DNA from: Micromonospora qiuiae
GTDB lineage: Bacteria > Actinomycetota > Actinomycetes > Mycobacteriales > Micromonosporaceae
Direction: 5' to 3'
Assembly: GCF_016863555.1 (NCBI RefSeq)
Contig: NZ_BOPC01000021.1
Location: 1 to 62,756 of the forward strand
Length of the DNA: 62,756 nucleotides
The notes under the pieces are model-generated. The model was not told the DNA's origin and searched no databases. It saw nothing but the letters and a program-made list of their open reading frames with translations. Positions 8,535 to 18,500 of this stretch are shown one piece after another. The position numbers and the translations under genes are program-made. Each line of letters opens with the position of its first letter. The first letter of the stretch is position 1.

Positions 8535-8929
8535 TGAGCGCGCATCCCGGCCCTCGGGCCCGTCTCGCCGGCGGGCTGCTGTTCTGGTACGCCGTGCTCG
8601 GCGGCGCGGTCGCCTGGGCGGTGCACCTGTTGGCCGGATGGGGTGTCGACGAGCTGACCTGTGCCAGCGGGTCCGACCACATCGGCGGCGTCCCGTTGCG
8701 CGCCGCTGTCGGTGCCGCGGTGGCGCTGCCGGCACTGGCCACCGTCGGCGCCCTGCTGGCCGCCGTGCTGCTCTGGCGACGTACCCACCCGCCGTCCGAG
8801 GGCGAGGATCGGTCGGTGGGGCGGGGCCGGCTGCTCGCTGTCGTGGGCTTCTGGTCCAACCTGCTGTTCCTGACCATCATCGTGCTGGGCGGGGTCGCCC
8901 TGCTGGTGCTGCCGCCATGTCAGCGGTGA
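8534..8929 (+). CDS. Small three-helix membrane protein in the oxidase operon
   Basis: Predicted 131-residue protein with about three hydrophobic helices (near residues 13-30, 55-80 and 103-126) and two or three cysteines, including one near the C terminus. I do not recognise the family with confidence. It shares one base with the ctaE stop and overlaps the start of ctaG by 13 bases, so it is translated as part of the caa3 operon. By position it could be a small accessory or subunit IV-like component of the oxidase; that is inference from context only. Confidence 0.75.
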   Translation: MSAHPGPRARLAGGLLFWYAVLGGAVAWAVHLLAGWGVDELTCASGSDHIGGVPLRAAVGAAVALPALATVGALLAAVLLWRRTHPPSEGEDRSVGRGRLLAVVGFWSNLLFLTIIVLGGVALLVLPPCQR

Positions 8930-9807
8930 CCGCCGTCGGTTCCGCCGGCGGAACAGACGTCGCCGACGGGATCGTCGCCATGCTGCTGGCCGCCGCACTG
9001 GCCCTGCTCGCCGCCGGCTACGGCCGGGGCGTGCACGAGTTGTGGGCCCGGCGCGGCGTCGGCGACGTCCTGCCGGGTCGGCGAGTGGCCGCCTTCGGAG
9101 CCGGCCTGCTCGCCGTGGTCGCCGCGCAGACCGGGCCGGTCATCGCGCTGGCGGAACGCGGACTCGCCGGGCACATGACCCAGCACATGCTGCTGCTGCT
9201 CGTCGCCGGACCGCTGCTCGCCGCCGGGGCCGCCGGCCTGCCGCTGACTCTCGCGTGCCCGGCGGCGCCGCGGCGGCGACTCGCTCGCCTGCGGGTCAGC
9301 GCGCCCGGCCGGTGGCTGCGCCGCCCCACCGTCGTCGCGCTGGCCGCCGGCGGCATCCAGACGGTCGTGCTCTGGTGCTGGCACCTGCCCGTGCCGTACC
9401 TCGCCGCCGAGCGGCACCCGGTCCTGCACGCGGCGCAGCACCTCTGCTTCGTCGGGTCGGCCTGGTTGCTCTGGGCGCCGCTGCTCGGTGCGGACCGGCA
9501 CCGGTTGCCCGCGCCGGCGGGGATGCTGCTCCTGGTCGGCACCATGCTGCCGGCGTCCGCGCTGGGCGCCGTGCTCACCTTCGCGCCCCGGCCGGTCTAC
9601 CCGGCCGAGGTCCTCGGCGTCGACCCGCTGGCCGATCAGCAACTGGCCGGGCTGCTGATGTGGGCCCCGATGGACGTGGTGGCGCTGCTCGCCACGCTCG
9701 CGATGTTCCTGCGCTGGCTGCTGGCCCTGCAGCGGCACCGCCCGGAGCGGGTGACCTCGCCGGATGCCGAGGGCCGGCGGGTGGCCACCGAGGGGGCGGC
9801 GCCATGA
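8917..9807 (+). CDS. ctaG: CtaG-type caa3 oxidase assembly factor
   Basis: Predicted 296-residue polytopic membrane protein of the caa3_CtaG family. Family features are the histidine-rich membrane stretch GHMTQHMLLLLVAGPLLA, the WHLPVPY segment, and HAAQHLCF near the centre. In Bacillus, CtaG is needed for caa3 oxidase formation and is linked to copper site assembly. This type is not the Cox11 protein that shares the CtaG name. The ATG lies within the preceding small gene, and the stop overlaps the start of the next gene (ATGA). Confidence 0.85.
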   Translation: MSAVTAVGSAGGTDVADGIVAMLLAAALALLAAGYGRGVHELWARRGVGDVLPGRRVAAFGAGLLAVVAAQTGPVIALAERGLAGHMTQHMLLLLVAGPLLAAGAAGLPLTLACPAAPRRRLARLRVSAPGRWLRRPTVVALAAGGIQTVVLWCWHLPVPYLAAERHPVLHAAQHLCFVGSAWLLWAPLLGADRHRLPAPAGMLLLVGTMLPASALGAVLTFAPRPVYPAEVLGVDPLADQQLAGLLMWAPMDVVALLATLAMFLRWLLALQRHRPERVTSPDAEGRRVATEGAAP

Positions 9808-10193
9808 ACCGTGGCATCCGGGGGCGGCTGGCCCTGCTGCTGGCGCTGCTGTCGCTGCTGACCGCGTCCGGCTGCGCCAGCACCGGTCCGCCTCCACCGC
9901 CGGAGGTGCGCACCGGGCAGCCGGAGCGCGGGGCGGCGCTCATCGCCCAGTACGGCTGCGGCTCCTGCCACACCATCCCCGGCATCGACCGCGCCGACGG
10001 GCTGGTGGGGCCCCCGCTGATCCGCTTCGGGTCCCGCTCCTACATCGCCGGGGAGTTGGTGAACAACGCCGACAACCTGCGGCACTGGATCTCCGACCCG
10101 CAGGCGGTCGAGCCCGGCACCGCCATGCCGAACCTGGGGGTCAGCCCGCTCGACGCGCAGGACATCGCGGCCTACCTGTACACCCTGGACTGA
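9804..10193 (+). CDS. Monohaem cytochrome c lipoprotein
   Basis: Predicted 129-residue lipoprotein with a signal peptide ending in a lipobox (TASGC, about Cys24), one haem-binding CGSCH and a likely Met ligand in AMPNLG. The rest resembles small class I cytochromes c. It lies between ctaG and qcrC with overlapping codons, so it may shuttle electrons between the bc complex and the caa3 oxidase, or act as an additional oxidase subunit. It depends on cytochrome c maturation, consistent with the adjacent ccm genes. Confidence 0.88.
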   Translation: MNRGIRGRLALLLALLSLLTASGCASTGPPPPPEVRTGQPERGAALIAQYGCGSCHTIPGIDRADGLVGPPLIRFGSRSYIAGELVNNADNLRHWISDPQAVEPGTAMPNLGVSPLDAQDIAAYLYTLD

Positions 10194-10196
10194 CGC

Positions 10197-11030
10197 GTGC
10201 CTACCCGGGGGGACCGATGGAGCCACGTCACGCGGGCCGTGACGGTGGGAATGGTGGTCGCACTGGCCGCCGGACCCGCCGCCCTCGCCGCTCCCGCACC
10301 GAACGCCCCGCCGGGATCGAACGCCCCGTCAGGACCGGCCGCCCCGCCGGAAACGGCCGCCCCGAGCGCCGGGCCGAGCGCGTTGGCCGGGGCGACGCAG
10401 GGACGGGAACTGTACCGGCAGAACTGCGCGAGCTGCCACGGAGACCAGGGGCGGGGCAGCCAGCGCGGCCCCTCGCTCGTCGGGGTGGGTGCCGCGTCGG
10501 TGGATTTCCAGGTCGGCACCGGCCGGATGCCCATACCGGACGAGATGCAGCAGCCGCGCCGTGGCCGGCCGGTCTTCTCCGCCGACGAGATCGCCGCCCT
10601 GGTCGAGCATGTGACCAGCTTCGGCGGCGGCGGCCCGGGCATCCCCCGGGTGACCGAGGGCAGCCTCGGCACCGGACGGGAACTCTTCGCCGCGAACTGC
10701 GCCCCCTGCCACGGCGGCACCGGCGCGGGCGCGGCGCTGACCAACGGCTGGAACGCCCCGCCGCTGTACGAGGCGACCCCGGTGCAGGTCGCCGAGGCGA
10801 TCCGGGTCGGCCCCGGGCTGATGCCGGTTTTTCCCAGTCAGGTTCTCACCGACCAGCAGGTGAGCGACCTGGCCACCTACGTGCAACGGCTGCGCAGCGA
10901 GCGCCTGGACCGCGGCGGGAACCCGCTCGGGCGGCTCGGCCCCCTGGCCGAGGGGGTCGCCGCCTGGGTGGTCGCCCTGGGCCTGCTCGTCGCCGCGGCC
11001 CGTTGGCTGGGGCGGAGGGCTGGCGAGTGA
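10197..11030 (+). CDS. qcrC: Dihaem cytochrome c subunit of the bcc complex (QcrC)
   Basis: Predicted 277-residue protein from a GTG start three bases after the previous stop. It has a signal peptide (about residues 13-32), a Pro/Ala-rich spacer, two cytochrome c domains with CASCH and CAPCH, and one C-terminal membrane helix (about 250-270). Two haem-binding sites plus a C-terminal anchor are the hallmark of actinobacterial QcrC, the cytochrome cc subunit. It receives electrons from the Rieske protein. The stop overlaps the qcrA start (GTGA). Confidence 0.92.
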   Translation: MPTRGDRWSHVTRAVTVGMVVALAAGPAALAAPAPNAPPGSNAPSGPAAPPETAAPSAGPSALAGATQGRELYRQNCASCHGDQGRGSQRGPSLVGVGAASVDFQVGTGRMPIPDEMQQPRRGRPVFSADEIAALVEHVTSFGGGGPGIPRVTEGSLGTGRELFAANCAPCHGGTGAGAALTNGWNAPPLYEATPVQVAEAIRVGPGLMPVFPSQVLTDQQVSDLATYVQRLRSERLDRGGNPLGRLGPLAEGVAAWVVALGLLVAAARWLGRRAGE

Positions 11031-11893
11031 GCCGGCGGCCACGGGTGGCACCCGCCCCGTCCGGGGTCAACCGGCGGATCATCCTGTCCTTCCTGGTCAG
11101 CGCCGCCGGCGCGATCGGCTTCGCGGTCACCTACGGTCTCGGTGGGCACACCCAGTGGGAGGGGGCGTGTCTGGCGGTGGCTTTCGTCGGCCTGGCGACC
11201 GGCCTGGCGATCTGGGGCCGGCGGCTGGTTCCCGTCGGCGGCTACGTCGAGGAGCACGAGGGCTTCGTTCCGCCGCCGGACGAGCAGGCGCTGACCGCCG
11301 CCGCCCTGAGCGCGCCGGACAGCCCGATCCGCCGGCGTGGCCTGCTCGCCGCGCTCGGGCTGGCGCTGACCGCGCTCGGCGTCGCGGCCCTGTTCCCGCT
11401 CCGGTCCCTGCTTCCGTGGGACCGTGCCCGGCCCCTGCGGGCTCGCAGGGACACCCCCTGGGGGCCGGGGGTGCGGCTACTGACCGCCGGTGGCCAGCCG
11501 TTGCGCCCCGGTGATGTGCCGGCCGGCGCGCTGGTCGGCGTGTTTCCCGAGGGCGGGACCGACGCCGGGGACGCCCCGGCCTTCGCCGTGCGGCTGCAGC
11601 CGGAGCGGTTCACCCGGCCGCCGTCGGCCGGCCACCTCGACGGGCTGGTGGTCTACTCGCTGCTCTGCACCCACGCCGGCTGCCCGGTGCGGCTTTATCT
11701 GAAGGGCACCGGCCGGGTGCTCTGCCCGTGCCACCAGTCCTCCTTCAATCTGTTCGCCGACGCCGCGCCCGTCGCCGGTCCGGCCGCCCGGCGGCTGCCC
11801 GGCCTGCCGGTCGCGGTCGACGCCGACGGCTACCTGCGCGCGACCGGCGACTTCACCGCACCACCGGGCGCGGGTTTTTGGAGCCGGCCATGA
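11027..11893 (+). CDS. qcrA: Rieske iron-sulfur subunit of the bcc complex (QcrA)
   Basis: Predicted 288-residue protein with three N-terminal helices (near residues 18-38, 45-63 and 102-120), as in actinobacterial QcrA. An arginine-rich RRRGLL stretch before the third helix may act as a twin-arginine export signal. The C-terminal Rieske domain has both cluster motifs, CTHAGC and CPCHQS, with the two Cys and two His ligands of the 2Fe-2S centre. The GTG start overlaps the qcrC stop, and the stop overlaps the qcrB ATG. Confidence 0.94.
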   Translation: MSRRPRVAPAPSGVNRRIILSFLVSAAGAIGFAVTYGLGGHTQWEGACLAVAFVGLATGLAIWGRRLVPVGGYVEEHEGFVPPPDEQALTAAALSAPDSPIRRRGLLAALGLALTALGVAALFPLRSLLPWDRARPLRARRDTPWGPGVRLLTAGGQPLRPGDVPAGALVGVFPEGGTDAGDAPAFAVRLQPERFTRPPSAGHLDGLVVYSLLCTHAGCPVRLYLKGTGRVLCPCHQSSFNLFADAAPVAGPAARRLPGLPVAVDADGYLRATGDFTAPPGAGFWSRP

Positions 11894-13635
11894 TCATGGA
11901 CAGGCTGGCCCGCGCGTTCGACGACCGGTTGCGGCTGTCTCCGCTGACCCGCAGGGCGCTGGCGAAGGTCTTTCCGGACCACTGGTCGTTCATGCTCGGC
12001 GAGATCGCGCTCTACTCCTTCGTCGCGCTCGTGCTCACCGGCGTCTACCTGACCCTGTTCTTCGACCCGAGTTCCGCCGACCGGGTCTACCAGGGCTCGT
12101 ACGCGCCGCTGGACGGCACCGCCACCTCGGCCGCGTACGCCTCGACGGTGCGGTTGAGCTGGGACGTACGGGCTGGCCTGCTGATCCGGCAGACCCACCA
12201 CTGGGCGGCCCTGATCTTCGTCGCCGCGATCCTGGTGCACCTGGTACGGATCTTCTTCACCGGCGCGTTTCGCAAGCCCCGGGAGACGAACTGGCTGGTC
12301 GGTGTCACCATGCTGATGCTGGCCCTGGCCAACGGGTTCACCGGCTACTCCCTGCCCGACGACCTGCTCTCCGGCCTCGGGCTGCGGATCATCGTCTCGG
12401 TGGTGGAGTCGATCCCGCTGGTCGGCTCGTGGCTGGTCTTCCTCGGCCTCGGTGGCGAGTTCCCCTCCGACGAGATGATCCCGCGGATGTTCGTCAGCCA
12501 TGTGCTGCTGGTGCCCGCGGTACTGGTCGCGCTCGTCTCGGTGCACCTGGCGATGATCGTGCGGCAGAAACATGCCCAGTTCCCCGGCCCCGGCCGCACC
12601 GAACACAACGTGGTCGGTTCCCGGCTTTACCCCAGCTACTCCCTGCGGTCGCTGGCGCTGTTCGCGTGGGTGCTGGCGGTGCTGTTCGCCCTCGGCGGGC
12701 TGGTGCAGATCAACCCGGTCTGGCTGTACGGCCCCTCCGCGCCCGGCCAGGCCACCTCGCCCGCCCAGCCGGACTGGTACGTCGCCTGGGGTGACGGAGC
12801 GCTGCGGCTGTTCCCGCCGTGGGAGATCCACATCGCCGGACACCTGGTGCCCGCACCGTTCTTCCCCGGGGTGGTGCTCGGCGGTGTCACCTTCCTCGCG
12901 CTGTACGCCTGGCCGTTCCTGGAGCGCTGGTGCACCGGCGATCGCCGCGCCCACCAACTGCTCGACCGGCCCCGTGACCACCCGGTTCGCATGGGCGTCG
13001 GGGTGATGGCGTTGACCTTCTTCGGGGTGCTGGTGGTGGCCGCCGGCGACGACATCATCGCCCGGCTGCTGCGGGTGCCGGTGTACGACGTGCTCTACGT
13101 CCTGCGCGTACTGGTGCTGGTCCTGCCGGTGCTCGCCGGTGCGTTGGCGTTCCTGCTGGCCCGGGCGTTGTGCCGCAGCGACGCGGCGCGCCTCGGCGAG
13201 CTGACCCGCGCCGATCTGCGCGCGGCCGGGCAGGGGGCCGACCGGCGCGCGGGTGGCCGGCGGGTGCGCGCCGGCGAGGCGCGGGCGGTCGACGAGCCGG
13301 AGCTGCCGACGCCAGACCGTCCGGGACAGCGGATCGAGCTGTGGCCGGACGGCGGGGTGTGGCGCTGGCGCTACCGCGACGAGCCGGCCGGCGTCACGCT
13401 CCTGAACAACCGGGCCATGCTGACCGAGCGGGAGGCGGTGGACTCCGCCCGACTTGCCTACCCCGGCGTCGACCATGTCGCGGTGCCGGGCCCGCCGCCG
13501 CCTGCGCCGCCCGGGCGGGTGCGCATCGCGCTGCGCCGCTGGGGCAACGCAGCCCTCGGTGTCTCGTTGCTGGTGGCGGCCCTGCGCCAGCGACGACAGC
13601 GGCATCCCGACGGAGACGGGCCACGGCCGGAATGA
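11890..13635 (+). CDS. qcrB: Cytochrome b subunit of the bcc complex (QcrB) with C-terminal extension
   Basis: Predicted 581-residue protein. The b-type haem histidines are visible in QTHHWAALIFVAAILVHL and in FVSHVLLVP followed by LVSVHL, and the quinol-site helices and loops follow. After the last helix (about residue 435) there is a soluble tail of about 145 residues. Within it, residues about 475-525 contain WRWRYRD, a run of hydrophobic residues with NNR, and EAVDSARLAYPG, which resemble a YegP/DUF1508-like module. That tail is unusual for a cytochrome b. The protein oxidises menaquinol and passes electrons to QcrA and its own haems. It is the last gene of the respiratory operon. Confidence 0.92.
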   Translation: MIMDRLARAFDDRLRLSPLTRRALAKVFPDHWSFMLGEIALYSFVALVLTGVYLTLFFDPSSADRVYQGSYAPLDGTATSAAYASTVRLSWDVRAGLLIRQTHHWAALIFVAAILVHLVRIFFTGAFRKPRETNWLVGVTMLMLALANGFTGYSLPDDLLSGLGLRIIVSVVESIPLVGSWLVFLGLGGEFPSDEMIPRMFVSHVLLVPAVLVALVSVHLAMIVRQKHAQFPGPGRTEHNVVGSRLYPSYSLRSLALFAWVLAVLFALGGLVQINPVWLYGPSAPGQATSPAQPDWYVAWGDGALRLFPPWEIHIAGHLVPAPFFPGVVLGGVTFLALYAWPFLERWCTGDRRAHQLLDRPRDHPVRMGVGVMALTFFGVLVVAAGDDIIARLLRVPVYDVLYVLRVLVLVLPVLAGALAFLLARALCRSDAARLGELTRADLRAAGQGADRRAGGRRVRAGEARAVDEPELPTPDRPGQRIELWPDGGVWRWRYRDEPAGVTLLNNRAMLTEREAVDSARLAYPGVDHVAVPGPPPPAPPGRVRIALRRWGNAALGVSLLVAALRQRRQRHPDGDGPRPE

Positions 13636-13789
13636 ACGCCGGTACCCCACTCGGTTTGGCGGCCGGATGACCGGGTATTTGCCGGCCCGTCCAGCTCCGC
13701 CTTATATGTCCGTAAACTGCGGCGAGGTGAACAGCACAGGGGCATGAGCGAGACGAGGTCGGGCGAACCGGCGGAACGAGGAGGACGAC

Positions 13790-15556
13790 GTGCAGGAGAT
13801 CGTGGGCGAGAGCCTGGCCCGACGGCTGGTGGAGTGGGGGGTCGACACCGTGTTCGGCCTGCCCGGCGACGGCATCAACGGCCTGATGGAGGGGTTCCGC
13901 CGACAGCGGGAGAAGCTGCGGTTCGTGCTGGTGCACCACGAGGAGGCCGCGGCCTTCATGGCCACCGGCTACGCCAAGGCCACCGGCCGGCTCGGAGTGT
14001 GCGCGGCCACCTCGGGACCGGGGGCGATCCATCTGCTCAACGGGCTCTACGACGCCAAGCTCGACCACGTGCCGGTGCTGGCGATCACCGGCATGCAGGA
14101 GACTTCGGTGCTGGGCGCGCACTACCAGCAGGAGGTGCACACCACCCACCTCTACCAGGACGTGGCCGGGTACAACCTGATGATCACCAACCCGCAGCAG
14201 ATGCCGGCGGTGGTGGACCTGGCGATCCGCCACGCGCTGAGCAAACGGACCGTGGCGCACCTGACCTTCCCCAACGACGTGCAGGTCGCACCCGCCGCGC
14301 AGGATCCGTACCGGCACGTCAGCCCGGGCAAACCGCCGATGAGCGCGGCGGAGATGTGCCAGCCGCCGCTGGCCCCGCACCAGCAGGAGCTGGTCAAGGC
14401 GGCCGAGGTGCTCAAGGCCGGCCGGAAGGTGGCCATGCTGGTCGGGATCGGTGCCCGCGGCGCCCGCGCGGAGGTGCTCGCGGTGGCCGAGGCCCTCGCC
14501 AGCCCGATCGTGAAGACGCTGCCGGGCAAGCAGGTGGTGCCCGACGAGCACCCGCTGACCACCGGCGGGCTCGGTCTGCTCGGCACCGCGCCGAGCGAGG
14601 AGCTGATGGAGGAGTGCGACACGCTGCTGATGGTCGGCACCTCGTTCCCGTACGGGAAGTACCTGCCTTCACCCGGGCAGGCGAAGGTGGTGCAGATCGA
14701 GGTCGACCCGAGCCTGCTCGGGATGCGGTTGCCGGTCGACGCGCCGGTCTGCGCGGACGCCCGCCTGGCGCTGCGTGAGTTGCTGCCGATGCTCACCCAC
14801 CACCCGGACCGCTCGTTCCTTGAGAAGTACCAGCGCAAGATGGACGGCTGGCGCTCCGAGATGACCAGGCTGGTGGACCCGGAGCGGGTGCCGATCGCCC
14901 CGCAGTACCTGATCGGCTGCATCGACGCCGCCGCCGCCGACGACGCCATCCTGACCTGCGACTCGGGAACCATCGCCACCTGGTCCGCCCGGCATTGGAC
15001 GATCCGCGGCGACCGGGAGTTCTACCTGTCCGGCAACCTGGCGACGATGGCGCCGGGTCTGCCGTACGCCATCGCCATGCAGCACGCCTACCCGGGCCGG
15101 CAGGTGATCGCGTACGTCGGTGACGGCGGCTTCGCCATGCTGATGGCCGAATTCCTCACCGCGGTCCGACACGAACTGCCGATCAAGGTGGTGATCAACA
15201 ACAACAACTCGTACGGCCAGATCCTCTGGGAGCAGATCATCCTCGGCTACCCGGAGTACGCGGTGCGGCACCGGCAGCCGGAGGCGGACTTCTCCTCCTG
15301 GGCACGTGGCTGCGGCGCCTTCGCCATCAAGGTGACCGACGCGAAGGCCGTACCGGGTGCCATCCGGGGTGCCCTCGCGCACCCCGGCCCGGCGCTGGTG
15401 GACTGCGACGTCAACCCGAACGAGCCACCGATGCCCGGCAAGGTCAAGTACGAGCAGGCGAAGAACTTCACCGAGGCGTTCCTGCGCGGCCAGCCGCACA
15501 AGGTCGCCACGCTGGCCTCCGTCGCCCGCGACAAGATCAACGAGTTGCGGTCATGA
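13790..15556 (+). CDS. ThDP-dependent pyruvate oxidase/dehydrogenase-like enzyme
   Basis: Predicted 588-residue ThDP enzyme of the pyruvate oxidase/acetolactate synthase family. The N-terminal domain has the catalytic Glu region HHEEAAAFMATGYA and GDGINGL. The C-terminal domain has the ThDP/Mg motif GDGGFAMLMAEF ending in NNNN. Overall pattern and the LGAHYQQEVH stretch favour quinone- or oxygen-linked pyruvate oxidation to acetate and CO2 over acetolactate synthesis, but substrate is not certain. The GTG start follows a strong site (GAGGAGGA). The 154-bp gap before it contains an A+T-rich patch (TTATATG near 13703) that could be part of a promoter. It overlaps the next gene by ATGA, so the two form an operon. 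Confidence 0.75.
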   Translation: MQEIVGESLARRLVEWGVDTVFGLPGDGINGLMEGFRRQREKLRFVLVHHEEAAAFMATGYAKATGRLGVCAATSGPGAIHLLNGLYDAKLDHVPVLAITGMQETSVLGAHYQQEVHTTHLYQDVAGYNLMITNPQQMPAVVDLAIRHALSKRTVAHLTFPNDVQVAPAAQDPYRHVSPGKPPMSAAEMCQPPLAPHQQELVKAAEVLKAGRKVAMLVGIGARGARAEVLAVAEALASPIVKTLPGKQVVPDEHPLTTGGLGLLGTAPSEELMEECDTLLMVGTSFPYGKYLPSPGQAKVVQIEVDPSLLGMRLPVDAPVCADARLALRELLPMLTHHPDRSFLEKYQRKMDGWRSEMTRLVDPERVPIAPQYLIGCIDAAAADDAILTCDSGTIATWSARHWTIRGDREFYLSGNLATMAPGLPYAIAMQHAYPGRQVIAYVGDGGFAMLMAEFLTAVRHELPIKVVINNNNSYGQILWEQIILGYPEYAVRHRQPEADFSSWARGCGAFAIKVTDAKAVPGAIRGALAHPGPALVDCDVNPNEPPMPGKVKYEQAKNFTEAFLRGQPHKVATLASVARDKINELRS

Positions 15557-18500
15557 CCCGGGTGCTGCCCGAAACGGTCCTGCACCCGCCCGAGCCGGCC
15601 CACGACATCGACCTGGCCGCCCTCGCCGCGCAACTGCGGGCGGAGGTCGACGGCGAGGTCCGCTTCGACGCCGGCTCCCGCGCCGCCTACTCCACCGACG
15701 GCTCCAACTACCGGCAGGTGCCGCTCGGCGTGGTGGTGCCCCGCACGGTGGAGGCGGCGGTGGCCGCCGTGGCGGTGTGCCGCCGGCACGGCGCCCCGCT
15801 GACCTCCCGCGGCGGCGGCACCAGCCTGGCCGGCGAATGCACGAACACCGCGGTGATCCTGGACTGGTCCAAGTACTGCCACCGGCTGCTGGAGGTCGAC
15901 GAGCAGGCCCGCACCTGCCTCGTCGAACCCGGCATCGTCCTCGACGAGCTGAACGCCCGGCTCAAGCCGACCGGGCTGGAGTACGGACCTCGGCCGGCCA
16001 CCCACAGCCACTGCACCCTCGGCGGCATGCTCGGCAACAACTCCTGCGGGGCCACCGCGCAGCGCGCCGGCAAGGTGGTGGACAACGTCGTCGAGCTGGA
16101 GGTGCTGCTCTACGACGGCACCCGGATGTGGGTGGGGGAGACCAGCGACGAGGAGTACGCCCGCATCCAGCGCGACGGCGGCCGTCGGGCGCAGATCTAC
16201 CAGCAGCTGCGCGCGTTGCGCGACGAGTTCCTCGTCGACATCCGCACCCGCTACCCGGACATTCCCCGCCGGGTCTCCGGTTACAACCTGGACAGCCTCC
16301 TGCCGGAGAAGAACTTCCACGTCGCCCAGGCGCTGGTCGGCTCGGAGAATACCCTGGTCACCGTGCTGCGGGCCCGGCTGAAGCTGGTGCCGGTGATCCC
16401 GGCCAAGGCATTGGTCTTCCTCGGCTACCCGGACATCGCCACCGCGGCCGACGACGTGAAGCACATCCTGCCGCACAACCCGATCGCGCTTGAGGGGATC
16501 GACGACAAGCTGATCAACTTCGAGAGGCGCAAGCATCTGCACCCCGCCGCCCTGCACCTGATGCCCGAGGGTGGCGGCTGGCTGGTGGTCCAGATGGGCG
16601 GCAACACGCTCGAGGAGGCGGAGGAGGCCGTCGTGCGGATGCTGCACGCGTTGCGGCGCGACGGCGGGCCGACCGTGCACCGCTTCGACGACGAGGCCCA
16701 CGAGAAGCAGATGTGGGAGGTCCGCGAGTCCGGTCTCGGCGCGACTGCCCGGGTACCCGGCGAGGCGGACACCTGGGAGGGCTGGGAGGACTCGGCCGTG
16801 CCGCCGGAGCGGCTGGGCGACTACCTCCGTGACCTCGATGCGCTCTACCGGGAGTACGGCTACGAGCAGGCGTCGCTGTACGGGCACTTCGGGCAGGGGT
16901 GTGTCCACACCCGGATCCCGTTCAAGCTGACCACCGCCGACGGCGTACGGCAGTTCCGCTCGTTCATCGAGCGGGCCGCGGACCTGGTCGTGTCGTACGG
17001 CGGCTCCTTCTCCGGCGAGCACGGCGACGGGCAGTCCCGGGGCGAGTTGCTGCCGAAGATGTTCGGCGACCGGTTGATCCGCGCCTTCGGCCAGTTCAAG
17101 GTCATCTTCGATCCGGACAACCGGATGAACCCGGGCAAGGTCGTCGCCCCCTACCCGCTCGACAGTCACCTGCGCATCGGGGTCGACTACGACCACGGCG
17201 ACGTGCCGACCCACTTCCGCTACCCCGACGACTCCGGCAGCTTCGGCCGGGCCGTGCTGCGCTGCGTCGGCGTCGGCAAGTGCCGGCGGCAGCACGGCGG
17301 GGTGATGTGCCCGTCGTACATGGTCACCCGGGAGGAGGAACACTCGACGCGGGGCCGGGCCCGGCTGCTGTTCGAGATGCTCGACGGCACCGCCCGGGGC
17401 GGGGTGATCGGGAACGGCTGGCGCTCCGGCGCCGTCCGGGACGCCCTGGACCTCTGCCTGGCGTGCAAGGGCTGCAAGCGCGACTGCCCGGTCAACGTGG
17501 ACATGGCCACCTACAAGGCGGAGTTCCTGTCCCACCACTACGCCGGCCGGCTGCGCCCCCGCCCGCACTACTCGATGGGCTGGCTGCCGGCGGTGGCCGC
17601 GCTGGCCGCGACGGCGCCCCGCGCGGTCAACGCGCTGGCGCAGGCCCCCGGGCTGGACCGGCTGGCCAAGACGATCGGCGGCATCGACCAGCGCCGCGAC
17701 ATACCGGTCTTCGCGCCGGAAACGTTCCAGCACTGGTTCGCCCGGCACACCCCCACCGGCGACGGCACCCGCGGCGAGGTCGTCCTCTGGCCGGACACCT
17801 TCACCAACCACTTCCACCCGGGGGTGGCGCGCGCGGCGGTGGAGGTGCTGGAGTCGGCCGGCTGGCGGGTACGCGTGCCGGGCCGGCCGGTCTGCTGCGG
17901 CCTGACCTGGATTTCCACCGGTCAGCTCGGCGTCGCCAAGCGGGTGCTGCGCCGCAGCGTCGACGTGCTGCTCCCGTACCTGCGCGCCGGCACCCGGATG
18001 GTGGGGTTGGAACCCAGCTGCACCTCGGTGTTCCGGTCCGACGCGCACGAGTTGTTTCCCGACGACGACGATGTCACTCGGCTGCGGCAACAGACCGTCA
18101 CCCTCGCCGAACTGCTGCACGACCACAGCCCCGGCTGGCAGCCGCCCCGGATCGACGCGCACGCCCTGATCCAGACCCACTGCCATCACCACGCGATCCT
18201 CGGCACCACCGCGGATCAGGCCGTGCTCTCCGCAGCCGGCGTGGATCCCGAGTTCCTCGACTCAGGCTGCTGCGGGCTGGCCGGCAACTTCGGGTTTGAA
18301 CAGGGGCACTACGAGGTGTCCGAGGCGTGCGCGGAGCGGGTGCTGCTGCCCGCTGTGCGCGACGCCGCCGAGACCGACGTGATCCTCGCCGACGGGTTCA
18401 GCTGCCGTACCCAGATCGAGCAGGGCGCCGCCGCCGGCCGATCGGCGATCCACCTGGCCGAGCTGCTGCGCGCCGGCCTGCACCACGACACCGTGCCCCG

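Noticed and set aside
13744..14778. Rightward frame starting at ATG 13744
   Set aside because: It overlaps the ThDP enzyme in another frame, and the translation is Arg/Gly-rich. The GTG at 13790 with a strong ribosome binding site and full ThDP motifs is the real gene.
15247..18192. 981-codon leftward open frame opposite the FAD dehydrogenase
   Set aside because: It is the antisense shadow of a gene with clear domains and motifs; the translation is low in complexity and rich in Arg, Gly and Val.
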